The notes: generated by a model from the letters alone, not told the origin. 8,700 nt of DNA from a bacterium (GCA_025774205.1 JALGWK010000207.1:1-8700), one strand, 5' to 3'. Positions 1-8,180 are shown, counted from the stretch's first letter. Numbers and translations are program-made.

Positions 1-1023
1 CTTCTCCGCCAGGGCCTGGATGCCCACGTCGAGGGTGGTCTGGATGGTGGCGCCGTCCTTGTAGAGGATGTCGGCCCCGTATTTCCGTTCGAGGTCCTGT
101 CTGATCCACTCCACGAAATAAGGCGCCGCCGGAGTAGCATCCTCCCGCTCCACGAATTCGATCGGCTTGCCGACCAGAGTATCCACTGCTGTCTGTTCCA
201 GATAGCCGGCGGCGACCATGTAGTTGAGGACCATGTTTCGGCGGACCAGGGCCCGGTCGGGATTGTTGTAGTAGAAATAGGGACCCTGCAGGATGCCGAC
301 CAGGAAGGCGCTCTCCAGCAGATCGAGTGCCTCGACGTCCTTGTCGAAGTAGTTGCGGGCGGCCTGCTGGATCCCGTAGGCGCCATTAGCGAAGTAGACC
401 TCATTCAGGAACATCGAGAGGATCTCGTCCTTGGAGAAATTGCTCTCCAGGGAGATGGCGGTCAGCTGTTCCCTGAATTTCCTGACGTAACTCTGCTCGG
501 TGCCGACGCTCTCATTAAAGAGGTTCCGGGCCAGCTGCTGGGTGATCGTGCTGGCGCCCGAGATGATCTCGAGGTTCCGGATATTGTCGATCATCGCCCC
601 CGCAAGCCGGCGCAGGTTCATGCCCCAGTGTTCGTAGAAGTCACGGTCCTCGGTCGCGAGGAGAGCCTCTTTGAGATGCCGGGGAACCTGGTTGAGGGTC
701 ACCGGCTGGCGCTGCTGGGTGTAGAACTCCTTCAGGATCTCCTGGTTCGAATCGTAGACCCGGGTGATGAGACGCTGTTCGATCCGCTTCAGTTCAGAAG
801 GCGTGGGGAGGTTGCGCGAAAGGGTGTGAAGCGTGAGGGCGGAGAGGATACCGACTACCAGGCTGAGGGTCGATACCTGGATCAGGAACCGCCGGCCCCA
901 CTTGCGCGGGAGCCAGTCCTTCAGGTTGTCGTAAGAGATGAAGGCCCAGACGGCAGAAGCCGCGTGCTTCACCAGCCCTGTCAGCCAGGCTGCGAACTTA
1001 CTGAAACCGGTCCTGTCGGGCAC
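1..1023 (-). CDS. Class A penicillin-binding protein (PBP1A-like), N-terminal part, cut by the window edge
   Basis: This is a bifunctional peptidoglycan synthase; its glycosyltransferase domain polymerises lipid II on the outer face of the inner membrane. I translated 341 open codons from a GTG at 1023. Residues 1-45 are a basic, probably cytoplasmic tail, and residues about 46-66 form one membrane anchor. The GT51 domain follows: motif ExxxFxxHxG with catalytic Glu125 (ATEDRDFYEHWG, 123-134), then SGASTITQQLARN (155-167), RKFREQL (181-187), and the KDEILSMFLNEVYFANGAYG stretch (198-217). The frame leaves the window at residue 341, just after the IQTTLD linker (327-332) that leads to the transpeptidase domain, so the penicillin-binding half lies outside. 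The GTG start is supported by AAAAGGA 7 nt upstream. The gene is divergent from tyrS. The family assignment is firm; the exact PBP1 subtype (1A, 1B or 1C) is less certain. Confidence 0.93.
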   Translation of the reverse strand, partial: MPDRTGFSKFAAWLTGLVKHAASAVWAFISYDNLKDWLPRKWGRRFLIQVSTLSLVVGILSALTLHTLSRNLPTPSELKRIEQRLITRVYDSNQEILKEFYTQQRQPVTLNQVPRHLKEALLATEDRDFYEHWGMNLRRLAGAMIDNIRNLEIISGASTITQQLARNLFNESVGTEQSYVRKFREQLTAISLESNFSKDEILSMFLNEVYFANGAYGIQQAARNYFDKDVEALDLLESAFLVGILQGPYFYYNNPDRALVRRNMVLNYMVAAGYLEQTAVDTLVGKPIEFVEREDATPAAPYFVEWIRQDLERKYGADILYKDGATIQTTLDVGIQALAEK

Positions 1024-1030
1024 GCGTAAT

Positions 1031-1037
1031 TCCTTTT
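1031..1037 (-). promoter_or_regulatory. Ribosome binding site that supports the GTG start of the PBP gene
   Basis: On the minus strand the sequence AAAAGGA lies 7 nt before the GTG at 1023. No ATG in the same frame is positioned as well, so this site decides the start. Confidence 0.6.
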
Positions 1038-1057
1038 CGGAGGTTGTGACTCAGTGC

Positions 1058-1089
1058 CCCGGGTCACACGTGCGCAGATATGACCCGGG
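1058..1089. repeat. Perfect 9-bp inverted repeat in the divergent PBP-tyrS intergenic region
   Basis: The arms CCCGGGTCA (1058-1066) and TGACCCGGG (1081-1089) are exact reverse complements separated by 14 nt. The right arm covers the place where the -35 of the candidate tyrS promoter would lie. It could be an operator for a dimeric regulator acting on one or both divergent genes, or a hairpin in the 5' leader of the PBP transcript. The sequence shows the symmetry; the regulatory role is inference. Confidence 0.45.
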
Positions 1090-1109
1090 ACACGCAGGTA
1101 CTCTATAAT
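1080..1109 (+). promoter_or_regulatory. Candidate sigma70-type promoter for tyrS
   Basis: A perfect TATAAT -10 hexamer lies at 1104-1109. The best -35 is ATGACC at 1080-1085 with an 18-nt spacer, only a partial match to TTGACA. The site is about 70 nt upstream of the tyrS start and points towards it. The weak -35 overlaps the inverted repeat, which would suit a regulated promoter. Confidence 0.45.
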
Positions 1110-1177
1110 GGCCTTGACCAGCGACGGAGGCAAAGGTTCCCTGTGGTGAATCGAACACACCGGAAGGAGTCATCGGG

Positions 1178-2389
1178 ATGGGGTTTCCGCCCGTAGAAGA
1201 ACAGCTCGAGATCCTCATGCGGGGCTGCGACCAGGTTGTCCCGGAAGGGGAGCTGGCCGCGAAACTCCAGCGATCGTTCGAAACCGATACTCCGCTGATC
1301 GTGAAGGAAGGCTTCGATCCGACTGCTCCCGACCTTCACATCGGACATACCGTCTCCATCCGCAAGCTGAAGCAGTTCCAGGACCTCGGCCACACGGTGG
1401 TCTTTCTGATCGGTGATTTCACCGGCCTCATCGGGGATCCTTCCGGGCAGAACGAACAGCGGAAACGCATGACCAGGGAGGATATCGAGGTCAACGCGGA
1501 GACCTACAAGAACCAGATCTTCAAGATCCTCGATCCCGTGAAGACGGTCATCGATTTCAACAGCCGCTGGTCGCTCCCCATGGGGAGCGAGGATGTCCTC
1601 GAACTGACCAGCAAGTACACCGTGGCACGTTTGCTGGAGCGGGATGATTTCAGCAACCGATACCGGAACGGCCAGCCGATCTCAATCCTCGAGTTCCTCT
1701 ACCCGCTCTTCCAGGGATACGATTCAGTTGCTCTGAAGGCTGACGTCGAACTGGGTGGTTCCGACCAGCTCTTCAACCTCCTGGTGGGACGCGAGATCCA
1801 GCGCGAGTACGGGCAGGAACCGCAGGTGGTCATGACCCTGCCACTGCTGGTGGGGACCGGCGGTACGGACAAGATGAGCAAGAGCCTCGGCAACTATGTC
1901 GGCATCTTCGATCCGCCGGAGGAGATGTACGGCAAGACCATGTCGATCCCCGATGAACTGATCCCCTCCTGGTTTGAGCTCTGCACCGATGTGCCCAACG
2001 AAGAACTGTCGCTCATCTCCAGGCAGCTGGAGGAGAAGAGCGTTAACCCCCGCGACCTTAAAAGCCGCCTGGCCCGGGAGATCGTCACCCTCTATCACGA
2101 CGCCGATTCTGCCACAGCGGCCGAGGCACACTTCCGGACGGTCATCGTGGAGAAGGATCTCCCCGATGAGATGCCCGAAGCGTCGATCTCGGAGCCGGTC
2201 TGGATCATCGAACTCCTCGAAGCCCATGGTCTCGTCTCGAGCCGTGGTGAGGCCCGACGACTGATCGATCAGGGTGCCGTCTCCATGGATGGCAATCGGG
2301 TAACGGACCAGATGTTCCAGGTCCCGGCCGATGGCGAGCACATCGTGAAGGTGGGCAAGCGACGTTTCCTGAAGATCGTCTCCGGCTGA
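1178..2389 (+). CDS. tyrS: Tyrosyl-tRNA synthetase (class I, about 400-residue form)
   Basis: The enzyme attaches tyrosine to tRNA-Tyr using ATP, in the cytoplasm. The 403-residue length fits the shorter TyrRS subfamily that carries a C-terminal S4 domain. Visible landmarks are the GFDPTAPDLHIGH nucleotide-binding segment with HIGH at 54-57, GDFTGLIGDPSG (79-90), the tyrosine-pocket motif YPLFQGYDS (175-183) with Tyr175, Gln179 and Asp182, GGSDQLFN (193-200), and KMSKS at 232-236. Residues about 341-403 form an S4 RNA-binding domain (SRGEARRLIDQGAVSMDG). The start is set by GGAAGGAG at 1162-1169, 8 nt before the ATG. All catalytic signatures are intact. It is divergent from the PBP gene and followed 107 nt later by the lipoprotein array, which probably has its own promoter. 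Confidence 0.97.
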   Translation: MGFPPVEEQLEILMRGCDQVVPEGELAAKLQRSFETDTPLIVKEGFDPTAPDLHIGHTVSIRKLKQFQDLGHTVVFLIGDFTGLIGDPSGQNEQRKRMTREDIEVNAETYKNQIFKILDPVKTVIDFNSRWSLPMGSEDVLELTSKYTVARLLERDDFSNRYRNGQPISILEFLYPLFQGYDSVALKADVELGGSDQLFNLLVGREIQREYGQEPQVVMTLPLLVGTGGTDKMSKSLGNYVGIFDPPEEMYGKTMSIPDELIPSWFELCTDVPNEELSLISRQLEEKSVNPRDLKSRLAREIVTLYHDADSATAAEAHFRTVIVEKDLPDEMPEASISEPVWIIELLEAHGLVSSRGEARRLIDQGAVSMDGNRVTDQMFQVPADGEHIVKVGKRRFLKIVSG

Positions 2390-2452
2390 ATCTCCGCGGC
2401 GTCAAAACTGATATTCCCCTCAGATAGCCGGGCAACCAATCCGGTCCCCGTG

Positions 2453-2470
2453 TCGTTAACTCTATAACGA
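2453..2470. repeat. Short inverted repeat over a candidate -10 element upstream of the lipoprotein array
   Basis: TCGTTA (2453-2458) and TAACGA (2465-2470) are exact reverse complements 6 nt apart. The right arm overlaps TATAAC (2463-2468), a possible -10 box resembling the CTCTATAAT before tyrS. I see no good -35 for it. Six-base arms can arise by chance, so an operator role is only a suggestion. The rest of the tyrS-lipoprotein gap (2390-2496) shows no clear terminator. Confidence 0.25.
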
Positions 2471-2481
2471 TCCACGATACC

Positions 2482-2485
2482 GGAG
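2482..2485 (+). promoter_or_regulatory. Ribosome binding site deciding the start of the first lipoprotein
   Basis: GGAG at 2482-2485 lies 11 nt before the ATG at 2497. It overlaps an in-frame GTG at 2485, which therefore has no usable Shine-Dalgarno spacing. This argues for the ATG and a 378-residue product. Confidence 0.5.
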
Positions 2486-2496
2486 TGAGTGGCTGC

Positions 2497-3633
2497 ATGG
2501 CTGAGATCCGTTCCGAAATCCGTCCCTTCCTGGCGTTCGTAACGCTCCTCATGCTGATCGGTCTCATCGGCGCCCTGGTGACAGGCTGTTCGGGGCGATC
2601 AGTCGGTGAAGGATGGGTCCATGAGACCACCACCGAAGGAGCGGTAACCACCGTTCGGACCGTGAGCGGTTCGGTGTGGGGCGGTCCCGGGCAGCTTGTG
2701 GAGGAGGCCTCTATCGGCGTCGTGGAGGGAGCCGACGAGTTCATGCTGGGACGGGTGCGCGGACTCCATGTGTACCGGGACCGGATCTATGTGCTCGACA
2801 ATCAGGTCCCCATCCTCAGGGTTTACGATCTGGTGGGGAACCACCTGCTGGACATCGGAGGGCAGGGGGCGGGACCGGGGGAATTCGAAGATCCCCGGAG
2901 CGTCACGGTCGACCCGCGTGATGGCACCATCTATGTCAGGGACGGCGGTCTGGGCAGGATCAACCGGTACGCCCCGGACGGCGTTCCCCTTGACTCCTGG
3001 CCCCTCATGGCCGGGATATCGACCGGGACCGAACTCGTGATGACTCCCGACGGGAAGGTCTATACCGCCGTCTACCGGATCGATTTCGACATCGACCTGT
3101 TCACCAAGGGCATGGCCCTCATGGGGCCTGAGGGAGCGACCGGTGATACCATTTACGGGCCGGAGTTTGATTTCGAGGAGTGGGAATTGGAGGTGCGCTC
3201 GGAGGATGGGGAGCAGATCTCGATCGACCTGGTTCCCTTCTCTCCGGAGGAGATGTGGGTCCTCTGTCCCTACGGATCAGTCGTCGGGGGAGTGTCGGAG
3301 GAGTACCGCTTCGAGATCCATAATGCCACCGGCGGTATCACGGTAGTTGAGACGACCCGGGAGAGGGTGCCGGTCGAACCGGGAGAGGCGCGCTGGTACC
3401 GGAACCGCCTGATAGCGGATTTCCGGACCGTTCTGCCCGGCTGGGCGTGGTCCAGCCGCCGCAAGGTCCCGCGGTTCAAACCGGCCTACGCGCAGTTCAT
3501 CCCCGATGGTCTCCTGCCGCGTCCCGAGCCGTATATCGAAGGAGATATGGTTGTCGCTCTGATACAGGACGACGACGGTGTGCAGTATGTGAAACATTAT
3601 CGACTTTCTCTGCCCGAGGGTGCAGGAGAGTAA
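2497..3633 (+). CDS. Beta-propeller lipoprotein, copy 1 (last blade region deleted)
   Basis: This is a predicted exported lipoprotein of unknown function, 378 residues. A signal peptide with a long hydrophobic core (about 11-28) ends in the lipobox LVTGC with Cys31. A conserved leader follows (WVHE at 40-43, TTVRTVSGSVWGG at 51-63, LVEEASIG at 67-74), then NHL/six-bladed propeller-type repeats: RIYVLDNQVPILRVYD (96-111), GQGAGPGEF (122-130), DGTIYVRD (142-149) and SVVGGVSEEYRFEI (261-274). Compared with copy 3, about 56 residues are missing in frame after FIPDG (334-338), including the WVxRQGPG and VDVFDxxGR segments; the sequence rejoins at PEPYIEGD (343-350). This could leave an incomplete propeller. 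Such proteins are usually annotated only as 6-bladed beta-propeller, and no catalytic residues are recognisable. It is first of three paralogs, with the next start 22 nt after its stop. Confidence 0.85.
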   Translation: MAEIRSEIRPFLAFVTLLMLIGLIGALVTGCSGRSVGEGWVHETTTEGAVTTVRTVSGSVWGGPGQLVEEASIGVVEGADEFMLGRVRGLHVYRDRIYVLDNQVPILRVYDLVGNHLLDIGGQGAGPGEFEDPRSVTVDPRDGTIYVRDGGLGRINRYAPDGVPLDSWPLMAGISTGTELVMTPDGKVYTAVYRIDFDIDLFTKGMALMGPEGATGDTIYGPEFDFEEWELEVRSEDGEQISIDLVPFSPEEMWVLCPYGSVVGGVSEEYRFEIHNATGGITVVETTRERVPVEPGEARWYRNRLIADFRTVLPGWAWSSRRKVPRFKPAYAQFIPDGLLPRPEPYIEGDMVVALIQDDDGVQYVKHYRLSLPEGAGE

Positions 3634-3655
3634 CACTTCAGGAATGGAAGAACCA

Positions 3656-4880
3656 ATGACGACATCAAGATCACTGACAACCGCAGCTCTGCTCGCCGTG
3701 GTCGTGGCCACAGGCTGTTCCAATACTGCTGCCGATCGGAGTGGATGGGTCCATGAGACTTCGACCGCTGGCATGGTGACGACGGTCCGGACTTCGAGCG
3801 GTTCCGTGTGGGGGGGATCTGCCCGTCTTGTCGAAGAGGCCTCGATCGGGCAGGAGGACGGACCTGATGAATACCTCCTCGGGCAGGTCGGCAGCCTGGC
3901 GGCCCATGATGGTAAGATCTATGTGCTCGACCGGCAGGTGCCGGTCGTCAGGGTCTACGACTGGCAGGGTACCCATCTCGCCGATATCGGCAGGCCGGGG
4001 AACGGCGGAGATGCAGAGTCCCACCAGTGTCAGGGTGAATCCGGTCGACGGCACCATCTACGTCCGGGATGGCAGCCAGGGGCGGTTGAACGTGTACTCA
4101 TCCTCAGGTGAGTCGATCGACACCTGGCCGCTGCGGAGCGGATTCATGACCTCCCGGCAGCTGGTCGTGACACTCGATGGAGCCCTCTATACATCCTCCT
4201 GGATAGAAGATGAGGGCGCCGGGGACATCACCGATATCCGTACCAGCATGAACCAGCTGGGAGCGGAGGGCCTGACCGATGATTATCTCGTTGCGCCCGA
4301 ATTTGGTCTGGAGGGCTGGGAGATCGAGGAATGGGTCATGAGTCCGGTGGGTGTCATGGTCGGGGGAGTGTCAACAGAGTACCGGTTCGATGTCTTCCAT
4401 CGTGACGGCAGTATCACGAGGATCGAGCGGGAATGGGAACGGGTACCGGTCGAGCCGGAGGAGCGACGCTGGTATCGGGGCAGGGCCACCGCCAACATGC
4501 GGAGCATGGCGCCGGGCTGGGCGTGGCCCGCGCGGCGTGAGGTCCCGACCTATAAGCCCGCCTTCGACGGTTTCATGGCTGACGCGGACGGCCGCGTCTG
4601 GGTACTCCGTCAGGGGCCGGGTATCCAGGTGGAGGACGCCGATCCCGATCCGCAGGACCGGGCCGAATTCCGGTCCAATCCCCGCTGGCTGGAGAGCTGG
4701 TTCGTGGATGTCTTCGACCTGGCGGGAAGGTTTCTGGGAGAGGTCGAACTGCCCGAGGGTTTCGAGACCTACCCGGAACCGTACATCCGGGGTGATACTG
4801 TCATCGCCTGCTCCACCGGGGAGGATGGAACGCCACAGGTGAAGCGATACCGGCTGGTCCTGCCGGGTGAGAATGACTGA
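3656..4880 (+). pseudogene. Beta-propeller lipoprotein, copy 2, broken by a frameshift near 4007
   Basis: The ATG at 3656 is preceded by GGAAG with 5-nt spacing. The signal peptide ends in VATGC (Cys21). The leader and first blade match the other copies (WVHETSTAGM, TTVRTSSGSVWGG, KIYVLDRQVPVVRVYD) as far as residue 117 (codon 4004-4006). There the GxGPGE motif is broken: the Pro-Gly codons are missing and one extra G is present, a net loss of 5 nt against the paralogs. The original frame stops at 4109-4111 (151 residues). The homologous remainder is open in another frame from 4008 to 4880, with EMQSPTSVRV, DGTIYVRD, VGGVSTEYRF, RVWVLRQGPG and VKRYRLVLPG. A second, in-frame loss of about 18 residues lies near 4323-4335, where copies 1 and 3 have a VPFSP segment. 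It is a pseudogene or a sequencing or assembly error. No slippery heptamer is visible. Confidence 0.8.
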
Positions 4881-4930
4881 CGAAGCGATCATGAGAACAG
4901 GGAATCAAGAGAACAGGGAAGAGGAAAGAG

Positions 4931-6253
4931 ATGGTGCAAGCACGACTTCTCAGAATGATGATTCCGGCGGCTCTCGCGCTGATGTCCGCCTGCTCGACCG
5001 GTTCGGGAACAGGCGGTTGGGTGGAGGAGCGCACGGTTGACGGCTCCACGACCACGGTCAGAACGGTTTCGGGATCGGTCTGGGGGGGCAGGGCGAGTCT
5101 GGTCGAAGAGGCCTCGATCGGGGCTGTTGACGCGACCGCGACTGCTGATGAATACCTCCTTGGAAGTGTGAGCGGGCTGGCGATCGGCGAGAACCGTATC
5201 TATGTCCTCGACCGGCAGGTTCCCACAATCCGGGTGTACGACTTCAACGGTCGGTATGTCATGGATGTCGGCCGGGAGGGAAGCGGACCGGGTGAGTACC
5301 GGCAGCCGGAAAGCATCGTCGTGCATCCTCAGGACGGACGCCTGTTCGTGCGTACACCGCAGAACGCGCGGATCAATGTCTACTCCCGTGACGGGGAGAT
5401 ACTTGATCACTGGCCGATAAAGACCGGATTCAACACCAGCCAGCCCATGGTCATGACCATGGAGGGCAAGCTCTGGACCTACATCATCACCAACCTCGGC
5501 AGCGCTGACGTTACTGAGTGGAAAGGCGGGATGCGGCGATGCGGTCCGGAAGGCACGGTCATCGATACCATCCATGCCCCGGTCTTTGAGTTCGAGCCAT
5601 GGACGATCGAAGGTCGCACGGAGAATAATAACACCGTCAACAACGTTCCGTTCTCGCCCTTCATGACCTGGAGAATGGTGGGGGACGGATCGATCATCGG
5701 CGGAGTTTCGGATTCCTACCGCTTCGAGATCAACCGACCCGATGGCAGAAGGATCGTGGTGGAGCGGGCCAGCGAACCGATCCGGGTACACCCGGAGGAA
5801 GGTCGCTGGCATCGGGATGCGGCGACCGCGAACATGGTCAACCAGTTCCCCGGCTGGGTGTGGGGGAACGCTCGGGAGGTACCCGGTACCAAGCCGTCTT
5901 TCGTCGGGTTCTATCCCGATCGTTCGGGTCGGATCTGGGTGATGCGTCAGGGACCCGGGGAGAGGCTCGAAGGGGGTGTCGAGGATCCCTTTGAAGATGA
6001 GGGGTGGTGGTCCAATCCACTCTGGCGGGATACCCAGCTGGTGGATGTCTTCGATATTGACGGCCGGTATCTGGGCGAGGTCGATCTGCCGGAGCACGTC
6101 AGATTCCGCCCCCAGCCGGCGATCGATGGGGAAACGATCGTCTGTTACTCAGAGGATGAGGAGGGGATGCCCTTCGTGAAGCGATACCGGCTGGTACTGC
6201 CCGGCGAGGAGGAGGACCGGCGGGCCGGTAGCGATGGCTCCCTGCCTGAATGA
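4931..6253 (+). CDS. Beta-propeller lipoprotein, copy 3 (full length)
   Basis: At 440 residues this is the only apparently intact member of the array. The start has GAGG at 4921-4924, 6 nt upstream. The signal peptide ends in LMSAC, giving lipidated Cys21. The family leader is present (WVEERTVDG from 30, TTVRTVSGSVWGG at 41-53, LVEEASIG at 57-64), then RIYVLDRQVPTIRVYD (89-104), GREGSGPGEY (114-123), VPFSP (239-243), SIIGGVSDSYRFEI (254-267), FPGWVWGNAREVP (306-318), GRIWVMRQGPG (333-343), VDVFDIDGRYLGEVDLPE (371-388) and VKRYRLVLPG (416-425). The repeated beta-strand and DG-turn pattern suggests a six-bladed propeller tethered to a membrane. A role in binding ligands or envelope proteins is plausible from the fold, but nothing here shows it. 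An acidic tail follows the last motif. The start is 50 nt after copy 2, suggesting co-transcription. Confidence 0.9.
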   Translation: MVQARLLRMMIPAALALMSACSTGSGTGGWVEERTVDGSTTTVRTVSGSVWGGRASLVEEASIGAVDATATADEYLLGSVSGLAIGENRIYVLDRQVPTIRVYDFNGRYVMDVGREGSGPGEYRQPESIVVHPQDGRLFVRTPQNARINVYSRDGEILDHWPIKTGFNTSQPMVMTMEGKLWTYIITNLGSADVTEWKGGMRRCGPEGTVIDTIHAPVFEFEPWTIEGRTENNNTVNNVPFSPFMTWRMVGDGSIIGGVSDSYRFEINRPDGRRIVVERASEPIRVHPEEGRWHRDAATANMVNQFPGWVWGNAREVPGTKPSFVGFYPDRSGRIWVMRQGPGERLEGGVEDPFEDEGWWSNPLWRDTQLVDVFDIDGRYLGEVDLPEHVRFRPQPAIDGETIVCYSEDEEGMPFVKRYRLVLPGEEEDRRAGSDGSLPE

Positions 6254-6313
6254 TCCGTGGATGAGCGATGCAGGACGATGGTGAAATATGACTGATTACA
6301 GGACGTATTGACC

Positions 6314-6342
6314 TTGATAATCGGGATACTTGTCGGTATTCT
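6314..6342 (+). promoter_or_regulatory. Candidate upstream rRNA promoter (P1)
   Basis: TTGATA (6314-6319) and TATTCT (6337-6342) are separated by exactly 17 nt, in an AT-rich stretch after the lipoprotein array and pointing towards the 16S gene. It matches the sigma70 consensus at 5 of 6 and 4 of 6 positions. Tandem promoters are common for rRNA operons. Confidence 0.4.
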
Positions 6343-6394
6343 GTGAACAGTACATCTTTTCCATGAATTAATGAACAAATGAAGGTTTTCGGTG

Positions 6395-6424
6395 TTGACA
6401 CTGGCGCCGGAATGCCTACCTTTG
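6395..6424 (+). promoter_or_regulatory. Candidate main rRNA promoter (P2), TTG-N19-TAnnTTTG type
   Basis: A perfect TTGACA lies at 6395-6400 and TACCTTTG at 6417-6424. The first TTG and the TA are 19 nt apart, fitting the Bacteroidetes consensus TTG-N17-23-TAnnTTTG. As a classical sigma70 promoter the -10 (TACCTT) would be poor. The 40 nt upstream (6355-6390) are AT-rich, like an UP element. It is about 200 nt before the mature 16S, a usual distance for an rRNA promoter. Confidence 0.6.
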
Positions 6425-6452
6425 GTTTTCTGTCCCTGTCCGGGGCAGATTT

Positions 6453-6464
6453 TGCTCTTTGACA
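6453..6464 (+). promoter_or_regulatory. boxA antitermination site in the 16S leader
   Basis: TGCTCTTTGACA differs from the E. coli rrn boxA core (TGCTCTTTAACA) at one base and sits about 30 nt downstream of the P2 -10 region. boxA in the nascent RNA recruits the Nus factors that prevent Rho-dependent termination in rRNA operons. A related site lies before 23S. Confidence 0.65.
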
Positions 6465-6621
6465 TGTTTGAAGGTGAAGTCGATGGGCGACCGATCAAGT
6501 CGCTTTGAGATGGAACTTTGCCTGCACACGCGATCTTCGGATCGATGTGATGGAGCAAGGAAGAACACTCCATGATTGTCGTCGGGAGGGATCTTCGGAT
6601 ACCGACCGGCACATCATTTTC
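6465..6621 (+). other. 16S rRNA leader with small hairpins
   Basis: No gene is seen here. The transcribed leader contains a 5-bp hairpin with a TTCG tetraloop (CGATC-TTCG-GATCG, 6531-6544), a 6-bp stem ATGGAG/CTCCAT (6550-6555 with 6568-6573), and a weaker TTCG hairpin around 6591-6600. The 3' part carries one strand of the proposed 16S processing stem. Confidence 0.45.
6603..6617 (+). other. 5' strand of the proposed 16S processing stem
   Basis: CGACCG (6603-6608) and CATCAT (6612-6617) can pair with CGGTCG (8090-8095) and ATGATG (8079-8084) downstream of 16S, with a small internal loop between the two blocks. This brackets the mature 16S as the RNase III stem of precursor rRNA does. The pairing is seen in the sequence; cleavage is inferred. 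Confidence 0.5.
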
Positions 6622-8043
<1,422 letters not shown>

Positions 8044-8078
8044 GACCCGACAACCGGTTATCAGGATCTCTGATCCCG

Positions 8079-8095
8079 ATGATGGTCCACGGTCG
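8079..8095 (+). other. 3' strand of the proposed 16S processing stem
   Basis: ATGATG (8079-8084) and CGGTCG (8090-8095) pair with CATCAT and CGACCG at 6612-6617 and 6603-6608. The two halves enclose the whole 16S gene. Confidence 0.5.
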
Positions 8096-8119
8096 AAGCC
8101 GGCACCCAGATCGGCCCAT

Positions 8120-8146
8120 GTCGAGGCGACGACGATCGTCCTCGAC
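8120..8146 (+). other. Spacer hairpin before tRNA-Ala
   Basis: GTCGAGG (8120-8126) pairs perfectly with CCTCGAC (8140-8146); the loop carries the palindrome ACGATCGT. It is probably part of spacer folding or processing. No second tRNA lies between 16S and tRNA-Ala. Confidence 0.4.
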
Positions 8147-8180
8147 TTCCCTTCGAACATGTTGTTATTGAGATTATCCT

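Noticed and set aside
628-1029. A plus-strand open frame of 133 codons
   Set aside because: It overlaps the GT51 catalytic region and membrane anchor of the PBP on the minus strand and has no motif of its own.
1724-2341. A 205-codon minus-strand open frame inside tyrS
   Set aside because: It lies wholly within the tyrosyl-tRNA synthetase gene, whose motifs are unambiguous.
3620-3655. An earlier GTG start (3620) for lipoprotein copy 2, overlapping copy 1
   Set aside because: It would put a polar stretch ahead of the signal peptide. The ATG at 3656 has GGAAG at good spacing and gives a normal lipoprotein signal.
3998-4012. Programmed ribosomal frameshift in lipoprotein copy 2
   Set aside because: There is no slippery heptamer and no clear stimulatory structure, and the two Pro-Gly codons found in the paralogs are physically missing, so a mutation explains it better.
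4889-6097. A 402-codon open frame on the minus strand opposite lipoprotein copy 3
   Set aside because: Copy 3 has a lipobox, a ribosome binding site and clear paralogs on the plus strand. The minus frame has no recognisable motif and is a by-product of GC-rich codon use.
6323-6342. A terminator after the lipoprotein array (GGATAC/GTATTC hairpin)
   Set aside because: The stem is 6 bp with a G-T pair, there is no T run, and it overlaps the better-supported promoter P1.
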